From: Takakia lepidozioides
Lineage: Eukaryota; Streptophyta; Takakiopsida; Takakiales; Takakiaceae
Reading direction: 5' to 3'
Assembly (NCBI GenBank): GCA_030704615.1
Contig: CM060732.1
Span: forward strand, 8,866,001 to 8,930,000
Length of the DNA stretch: 64,000 nucleotides
A program made the position numbers and the translations under genes. Of this stretch, positions 56,710-64,000 are shown piece by piece (within the stretch, counting starts at the first letter, position 1; each line of letters opens with the position of its first letter). Below the pieces are notes generated by a model. It was not told the DNA's origin. It searched no databases and saw nothing but the letters and a program-made list of their open reading frames with translations.

Positions 56710-57089
56710 CATCCACACATTATAACATGGCCCTTCAAATGTTGCGAATTAAAGCATAACGAGAATTTGCAGAACATCATAGAACAAGATTTTGCATACC
56801 TGTCCCACAGATGAGGTCGAGCACTGTGCCCTCCACGTCAGTGCATGTCTCCATAATTGTCTGAATGAAGGCAGGGCTTCGAGTCCGTGAATACCGCAGG
56901 GGTTCCGTTGAAGTGAGGCTATGAGGGAGAAGTTCCGTGGGATTGTTGTTGAACAGGACGTCGTAATCGATGGGGTCGCAGTTTGGGTCAACCAACAATC
57001 CCTCCTTCCGAAAACCAAAGGTGGAGTTCTCCTTCACAAAGCAGTATGCATCGAACTGCTTCGTCTGCATACACAGTGGGGAACGATTA

Positions 57090-57112
57090 GAAATCGAATG
57101 CAGCACCGCATT
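57090..57112. repeat. Isolated palindrome in an intron of the methyltransferase-like gene
   Basis: GAATGCAG-CA-CCGCATTTC-type copy, between the exon ending at about 57160 and the exon starting at 57064. The left arm has two mismatches. Confidence 0.6.
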
Positions 57113-58122
57113 TCAAAACACCTAAGAAAATGAAAGGACGAGTGCTAATGTCGTAATTACCTTCTTCCCTTCCGACCGAAGGCCCAATGTGTTGATGCAC
57201 GTCCACTTCTTCTTCAGAATTGGGACGGCGCTCTTGCGGGTCCACTTCGCAATTCTGTCTGCGTGTTTTTGCCTCTGCTCGCCAAGACAAACCACACAGC
57301 CTCTTCGTCCAACACCATGCGGGCGAGCCCGAATCCTTTCTTCCAAAAGTCCTCGGAGTACCTGTTCCAAGATGGCAAACCTTGCAGTCCTTCCACAGGC
57401 TCTCCGTCCGGAATATCCAGATGATCATATCGCAAGACCACTCGGTGGCATTTCCGCCCCTCCTACAATCCTTGTCTGCACACACCCTCTCAAAAGAACG
57501 AGACCATCTTCAGAAACCCAGGGGTGTTGGAAGGCTCTTCGGCAGCCGCCTTCTTCAGTGCTCTGCCCTTCAGACCCTCCATGGTCTTCATGTAGCCAAC
57601 TTGGCTGCCCGTCCATCCAAAGCCGCCAAGAAACTCTCATTTTACACACTGGACTACTGTATCGGGATCCACTTTCGGCCTCTTAATTTCCACTGGCTCG
57701 AAAGGGTGCCCCCTCGGGGGGTTGAAGAGTGCCTTCTTTGCCGAGCCTGTTCTCGTCCCTCTCGTGACAATGGTGGGCACATGGGATTTTGGCTGCGTTT
57801 CGGGGGGTGGGCTGGTTGCAAAGTCTCCATCGGAGTCCTCTTTGTCACCCTCTTCCTACTCTATCTGTTTCTGCTTCTTCGTTTTCTTTGGTGTCACAAC
57901 TGCTGCTCCTTGCTGGCAAGTCCTCTTCTTCGACCCCTTCTGTTGAGCCTGCACAGCTGCATCCACCGACTTCTGTGCCATCTCAACTGCCTTTCTGGAT
58001 TGTTCCAGAGCAGCAGCTTTCTTTGCCGACTCTGGCCCAGCAGGGACACGTCTTTCCTTTCTCTTCTCTTCTGCTTTCGCGTGCAGATCTTTCTCAGACT
58101 CGTCAACAATTCCGCCAGACAT

Positions 58123-58357
58123 GTCCAGGTACCACGGGCATCCAACGAGATGCGCGGCATGCCATTGTTTCTACATCTCGGGTGTGTAGACACAGCTTGG
58201 GCCCACCACGGTCCAAGCCATGAAGAACGGGGGCTCTTGAGCCAGGGCCCCTAGTCTGAAGAAGCACGTATTTCATATACCTTCAGGGCAGTCAGCATGC
58301 ATGAGCAAAAGTTGAGACCAACGTACTCGCAGAGTGCAACCGAAAACAACAAATTTG
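58123..58357. other. Junction region, no gene seen
   Basis: This holds sequence upstream of the methyltransferase-like start, up to the breakpoint at 58358 where similarity to the transposase begins abruptly. No repeat or target duplication is evident at the breakpoint. Confidence 0.5.
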
Positions 58358-60384
58358 AGCTAGCAACAAATTTGGTAGTGTAGTGAGATAGACTCTGCAT
58401 CCAATGGAATCCACAGGATCTCTCTTTCCCCTCCATTGGAACATTGGGGTCCTCACCATACACACGCCGCACCGCTGCCTAGTTGGCCTGAGCGTTGTCT
58501 GCCATGAATCCCCTGAAATTGGGCTTTGGAAAACCCGCCCTTTCCATCTGCTCGTTTATGCCCTCCCACAGATGCATCTCCGACTGTGTGTCCTCCCCTT
58601 TCATCTCGCAGATTGCAATCGTCATGAGCCTCTTGGAGTGATAGTCATAAACATGTGCACCCATAGTCACCCACTGATGGTTTGTAATTCGCTTGATGTG
58701 ATCAACATCACCCAAGCATTCGACAAGTTTCCAGTTGTCATGCGAGTGACCAAGTCGACTCCACTCCTAGGCCCACACGTCGACATTTTAAAAATGTAAC
58801 AACGATCGGATTCGTTGCCTTGCCCTGGAAACTTGCTACCTTGGATGTAGTCATATCCAGTCATTCGTTTCACCTCCAAGATTGAGTGCATGTCCGACCC
58901 CCCGCCGAACTCCTGCTTGCAAGATATGATGTGATTCCACACATTCGGACTACAAACGTGCGAGACGGACTCCAACAGGTCAAGCATCTCCTCTTCGTTC
59001 AAGGGCACTCGGTCTGAAACCATCTTCAGACATGATTTTGCCAAGAGCAATCTTGTGGGCTGCCTTGAGCTGAATCTGGCTTTGGTCTGGCTCCGGGGCT
59101 CAATTTCACCTCATCTTTATGATGTCGTGTGCTTCCTGCACAGCCTCCCGCATGTTGCCTCTCGCCAAGGGGTGGAAGTTTACCCCAACGTGTATGCAAG
59201 CTCTAGTCAAGTCCAGGAGCAAATGGATTACGTAATATTGCTTGGCTCTGCACATGGACATGCACGTCGGTGGTTCTTTGCAATGTGCGCACTTGAAAGT
59301 ACCTGCATAAGCTTGGTTGGAGACAATGAATGGATGATGGATTGTGCCAGTCCAATCCGTCTCGTTTCTCCACCCTCCTTTGGAGAGAAAGTGGAAGCAG
59401 GCGGGATTGAGGCACCTCAGCTTCCCCGCACAGAGGACGTATCGTACACGAACACCATCAGCAATTTTCGTGCTACTGGTCTTCGGCACACACCAGGGGT
59501 GTCCGTCATGCTTTCGATCCATGTCTGTTAATCCTGAGGCTTTCTTTGACGAAGTAACAGGTGGAAACTCAAAGATGACATTGCCATCGACTTTGGGAGG
59601 CAGATACGTTACCTTCCTGACTGGAAATTTGGCATAGTCGAGAGCAACCAGCTCGGAGTGAGAACCATCGAGGTGATGTTGCCATAGGAGCTGTACAATG
59701 GACCGGGTTGGAGTTATGCTCGAGGGTACATGCGTAGCACCTGCAGAGACGTCCATGTCGGATTTGAACGACCGTGTGGAGGACATGGCCCACCTCAATG
59801 CACTCATCTTCCTCATCGGAAATGTCGAATACGTCCACACGAGAAGCTATGGAGGGTCTTGACGGTCGAGGTCGGGAATGATTATCGTTGCATACCTCTC
59901 TGTTGGCAGTGGCCGCCTGTCGGTTTCCCGACTCCTTTGTGGATGGTGTGGGGAGCGACTGATTCGGAAAGGGAATGGGCATTCCCACAGCTCGGTACAG
60001 GATGGTGTCTGATGGGGGTACGTGCCATTCGATTCCGCAACCTCCGTCATTACCTAGCACGACAATGGTCTCGTCAACCTGTCCAGGAACATCCTTCCTT
60101 TCTTCTTCCAAATAAACTGTGCCCGGTTTGAGCTTGAATTTGGAACGAAGGTAAGTTTCAGTCACTTTGCAAAGTCCTCCCTCGTTTGGCATCCAGGCTC
60201 TCCCAAGTTGCGGAGGACAGCAAACTATAGCATAGGAATTCGGAGCCATCGAACACCGCACGAAGTTGGCAAGTGCGATGTTCACTATAGCGACAGACCA
60301 AGGCTCAAAGGCACCATGCAAGTGGATCTGTGGAGTCCATCGACGATTGGAAGTCGCACATTGAAGTGGAAAGTATTGTTTCAA
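58358..60384 (-). pseudogene. MULE-like transposase, copy B (3' truncated, frameshifted)
   Basis: This is the N-terminal two thirds of the transposase at 32822-36564. It starts MKQYFPLQCATSNRRW at 60384 and is cut at 58358 after the residues TTKFVASS, so the third catalytic residue and SWIM finger are absent. It has Gln where copy A has the TAG (about 60081). Its own frameshifts include an added base near 59790 and others near 59130, 59030 and 58710. The upstream segment faces array B. Confidence 0.75.
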
Positions 60385-60644
60385 GGTACATGCATGAAGG
60401 TGGGAGGTGTGATTCCATATCCACTAAGTATGACAATGATGGCCGATTCAGCGACGAAATAACATCTCCAGACAGTTTCTCCTGAGGGTGGATCAAACAG
60501 TATTCGCGGTGCAAACATGATTGTTCGCACTGACAATTGCCAAGACTGTTAGTTAAAACGGTTACACAACCAAGTTGTGCTCATTAACACAGGCCGCAAT
60601 TGTGTTGTTCCGGAACAATGCAGCCCATTGCACATGGTTGAATG

Positions 60645-62950
60645 GGAATGCGGTCCCGCATCGCAGTTCGACATCATCCTCTCGTTGATTGTGATTGGAA
60701 ATTTCCGTCAACAGGGAAACCAAAATACTGGTGCAACGGAAATCCGGTACCACATTTTAGTCCACTATCGAAGCAGGCCCATGGTAAACGGAAATGCGGT
60801 ATCGCATTAAGGTCCAATGGGACTAGGAACACACGGTAGAAAATAATAGCGACAGCGCTTCGACTGGGACACTTTGGATAGGCAGGAACGGGAATGCGGT
60901 GCCGCATTTCCGTCCGGTCTCTTTCACTGGAATCCAGTGGACGGGAATGAGGTTCCGCATTTCCGTCCGGTGTGCTACTTTCGATTGCTGTTGGACGGAA
61001 ATATGGCGCCGCATTTCCGTTTTGCATCTTAGGCATGCAGCAGTGCGATGGAAATGCGGCACCGCATTTCCGTCCGGGGGAAACCTTTATGCTCTTCAGA
61101 ACAAAAATGCGGTGCCGCATTTTCGTCCAACAAGTACGGTATGTGACAGTGGAACGGAAATCGGTACCACATTTCCGTTAGGGGAGACCTTCATACTCTA
61201 CATGACGGAATGCGGTACCGCATTTCCGTTCAAATTGAAAATCGGGAACCATGTATCTCAGGCATGTAGCTGTGGGACGGAAATGCGGCACTGCATTTCC
61301 AACCGGGGGAGACCTTCATACTCTCCAGAACAAAAATGCGGTACCGCATTTCCGTTCAACAAGTAAGGTATGTGAAAGTGAAACGGACTGATTGAAAATC
61401 GTGAACCACGTACCTCAGGCATGCAGCTGTGGGACAGAAATGCGGCACCGCATTGCCGTCCGGGGGAGACCTTTATACTCTCCAGAACGGAACTGCGGTA
61501 CCGCATTTCCGTTCAACAAGTAAGGTATCTGAAAGTGGGACGGAAATGCGGTACCGCATTTCCGTTGTGACTGAAAATCGTGAACCACAGGAAGTGAAAT
61601 GCGGAACCGCATTTCCGTCCGAGTCGCACCTTCTGACATTCGACAACGAAAATGCGGCGCAGCACTTCTGTTTTGTATCTCAGGCATGGAGCTGTGGGAC
61701 GGAAATGCGGCACCGCATTTCCGTCCGGGGGAGACCTTCATACTCTCCAAAACGGAAATGCGGTACCGCATTCTTGTTCAACAAGTAATGTATGTGAAAG
61801 TGGAACGGAAATGCGTTACCGCATTTCCGTTCTGATTGAAAATCGTGAACCACTGGAAGTGAAATGCGGCACCGCATTCCCGTTGGAGTGGCACCTTCTG
61901 ACATTCCACAACGGAAATGCGGCGCCGCATTTCCGTTTTGTATCTCAGGCATGGAGCTGTGGGACGGAAATGCGGCACCGCATTTCCGTCCGGGGGAGAC
62001 CTTGATACTCTCCAAAACGGAAATGCGGTACCGCATTTCCGTTCAACAAGTAAGGTATCTGAAACTGGAACGGAAATGCGGTACTGCATTTCCGTTGTGA
62101 CTGAAAATCGTGAACCACTGGAAGTGAAATGCGGAACCACATTTCCGTCCAAGTCGCACCTTCTGACATTCAACAACGGAAATGCGGCGCAACATTTCCG
62201 TTTTGTATCTCAAGCATGGAGCTGTGGGACGGAAATGCGGCACCGCATTTCCGTCCGGGGGAGACCTTCATACTCTCCAAAAACGGAAATGCGGTACCGC
62301 ATTTCCGTTCTGATTGAAAATCGTGAACCACTGGAAGTGAAATGCGGCACCGCATTTCCGTTGGAGTCGCACCTTCCGACATTCCACAACGGAAATGCGG
62401 CGCCGCATTTCCGTTTTGTATCTCAGGCATGGAGCTGTGGGACGGAAATGCGGCACCGCATTTCCGTCCGGGGGAGACCTTCATACTCTCCAAAACGGAA
62501 ATGCGGCGCCGCATTTCCGTTTTGTATCTGAGGCATGGAGCTGTGGGACGGAAATGCAGCACTGCATTTCTGTCCGGGGGAGACCTTAATACTCTCCAAA
62601 ACGGAAATGCGGTACCGTATTTCTGTTCTGACTGAAAATCGTGAACCACTTGAACTGAAATGCGGCACCGCATTTCCGTCCGAGTCGCACCTTCCGACAT
62701 TCCAGAACGGAAGGGTTGCGCCGCATTTCCGTTTTGTATTCAGGCATGAAGCTATGGGACGGGAATGCGGCACCGCATTTCCGTCCGGGGGAATCCTTTA
62801 TACTCTCCCAAACGGAAATGTGGTGCCGCATTTCCATCCAACAAGTAAGGTATGTGTAACTTCGGGATGCTACTTAACGGAAATGCGGCGCCGCATTTGC
62901 GTTTTCACTCTAACTCATCATACGCTGGAACGGAAATGCCATGATATGTG
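60645..62950. repeat. Palindrome array B (about 43 palindromes)
   Basis: It has the same palindrome, spacer types and order as array A, with about 53-bp spacing over 2.3 kb. The outer units on both sides align with those of array A, while the interior number of units differs. This fits unequal exchange or slippage after duplication. Confidence 0.93.
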
Positions 62951-63261
62951 AACACGTGGACCAACGGATTTGCGGCACCGCGTTTTCATGTCTGCACTCT
63001 ATCTGTCTGAAGTGGCAGGAGGCGACGTAGATGGCAGGAGGCGACACAATGATGTTTGTTTTTCGGACGGTAGGCGTACCTTTGACGATTCGAATTTCGT
63101 AATGATGCATGGTCCACGAGGAGACACTTCCATCCCAGCCTTTTGAACCCAAGCGGTGCATCAGCGCCGTTTCATCTTCTTTTGTCGTGTCTACTCATTC
63201 ACCCCTCTGGCGCCCTTTCCATCTGCACTCTTCGCCCCTTTTCCGCATCTGTGTTCTTCTT

Positions 63262-64000
63262 ATGCTCCAACCTGAGAGGGAGGAAGTTCCTACAGCAGAG
63301 AAGAGACATCGTCGCAAGCTCCGCAAGTTATACTTCGGGCGAAGGCCAATGCCGAAGGGGAGATAGCAGATGCGTCTTTAGGAGGAGATGGTCATCTCGC
63401 AGCAGCAGGCAACGCAGGCAACCCAGCCACAAGTGAGAGCTCCGTGCTATTGGGATGCGTGTATCTGATCGAGCACCGAACCCCTTCCTCATTTTTGTTG
63501 TTCAATTCATAGACTGTATGGTAGGACACTTGAATGCAGAAGATGTTTGCATGCCTAACTCGAAAGGTCGAGGTGGTGGAGGGATCACAGGAATCCGAAG
63601 AGCAGCAGGAAGAATCCGTGGAACTAGCTGTAGCACGCACACCCACCCGATCCACGAGCACGGGTCTCCCTGCCGGGCCTAGCCCTGTGCGTTTCAAGGA
63701 CGCGGTTTGGAAAGGCAAGGCTTTGCAGTTCCAAGCCCCAGAGAAACAGTCGCGTTTGAAGGTCATGGAGAATCGCCAGCAGGAGTCGGGCCCTTCTCCA
63801 ACAAAGACGAAGAAGAAGCAGCCCGTCCTTGAACTGGTTTCTGAACCGGACCAAGGCCGTTTCCTCCCCCCCTAAGAGAATGAAGCAGAAGGATGCAGTG
63901 CAGATTGAAATGCAGCAGACGCCTTCACCTGTAAGAATGAAGAAGCAGAAGGCAAACAGGGGGAGGTTGGAGCAATCTCCCACAAAACCGATTCCACGAG
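63262..64000 (+). pseudogene. Companion gene B, 5' part (runs off window)
   Basis: It starts MLQPEREEVPTAEKRHRRKL at 63262. Exon 1 has two TAG codons absent from copy A (about 63365 and 63380). The second exon, from about 63539, is open through QESEEQQEESVEL, where copy A has a stop, and carries FKDAVWKGKALQFQAPEKQSRLKVMENRQQESG and the PPKRMKQK join in frame. Function is unknown, as for copy A. Confidence 0.55.

Larger units (their letters stand above)
49933..58122 (-). pseudogene. Methyltransferase-like gene interrupted by a chromovirus in an intron
   Basis: The start is probably the ATG at 58122 (MSGGIVDESEKDLHAKAEEK, Lys-rich). Downstream minus-strand blocks are YDHLDIPDGEPVEGLQGLPSW and KFGLARMVLDEEAVWFVL in partly shifted frames near 57200-57440. 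Exon 56800-57064 ends VEGTVLDLICGTG, a SAM-binding motif I. Exon 50509-50704 joins in phase to give ICGTG|ASMWARRFSDRHLFAYEED. The next exon starts at about 50400 and reads IPGSGSKHVGPTLPSRKK. The tail is acidic (DDDTDDFQD, ending 49933). Motif I near the C-terminal half suggests a permuted N4/N6-type DNA methyltransferase fold, but a clear DPPY motif was not found. Frameshifts near 57270, 50270 and 50200 suggest decay. Confidence 0.5.
58358..64000. repeat. Segmental duplication, copy B (partner 34538-41008)
   Basis: It has the same order as copy A: truncated transposase, palindrome array, companion gene start. It differs by point changes, small indels and about 15 fewer array units. It continues past the window end. 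Confidence 0.92.

Noticed and set aside
1-64000. tRNA, rRNA or small nuclear RNA genes
   Set aside because: None was recognised by eye. A covariance-model search would be needed to exclude small RNA genes.

Overview
Eukaryotic nuclear DNA, most likely from a charophycean green alga such as Chara (inference). The grounds are a plant-type TSET/TPLATE-complex subunit gene with many introns, a plant-type PPR remnant, a chromovirus, and a second Ty3-like element carrying a cytosine methyltransferase. No rRNA, tRNA or CRISPR was recognised.

Region 1 (1-23314, minus strand) is one gene, the TWD40-1 homologue. I could join 25 exons in phase (1624 codons) before the 3' end leaves the window at base 1. 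It has one U12-type AT-AC intron and one probable GC-AG intron. Its introns have absorbed one APE-type LINE family several times: a 5.8 kb copy with a reverse-oriented copy nested inside it in intron 1, plus three 5'-truncated fragments, down to 54 bp, with target-site duplications.

Region 2 (24245-30396, minus) is a decayed Ty3-like element with the order gag - protease - C5 cytosine methyltransferase - integrase - PHD finger. No reverse transcriptase or RNase H is visible. Many of its lesions are C-to-T / G-to-A transitions. Next to it lies an unrecognised minus-strand ORF (30733-31958).

Region 3 (31976-46635) holds a MULE-like transposase with a SWIM zinc finger (minus, 32822-36564), a 3.1 kb array of about 58 palindromes (36830-39960), and a divergent multi-exon companion gene (plus, 40271-43002). 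The unit transposase/array/companion gene is repeated at 58358-64000. The palindrome (arms GGAAATGCGG and CCGCATTTCC around a 2-nt centre) also sits inside introns, between a divergent gene pair near 47.8 kb, and in a third array (48960-49800) with unrelated spacers. It is the most unusual signal in the window. 43-46.5 kb holds unassigned ORFs, a PPR fragment and a cluster of CACGTG motifs.

Region 4 (46992-58122) has a divergent pair of paralogous unknown genes, the third array, and a minus-strand methyltransferase-like gene. One intron of that gene is filled by a complete chromovirus (50722-56709, 5-bp target duplication CATCC) whose two LTRs share only about 205 bp. The window ends in the second, truncated copy of the transposase/array/companion unit.
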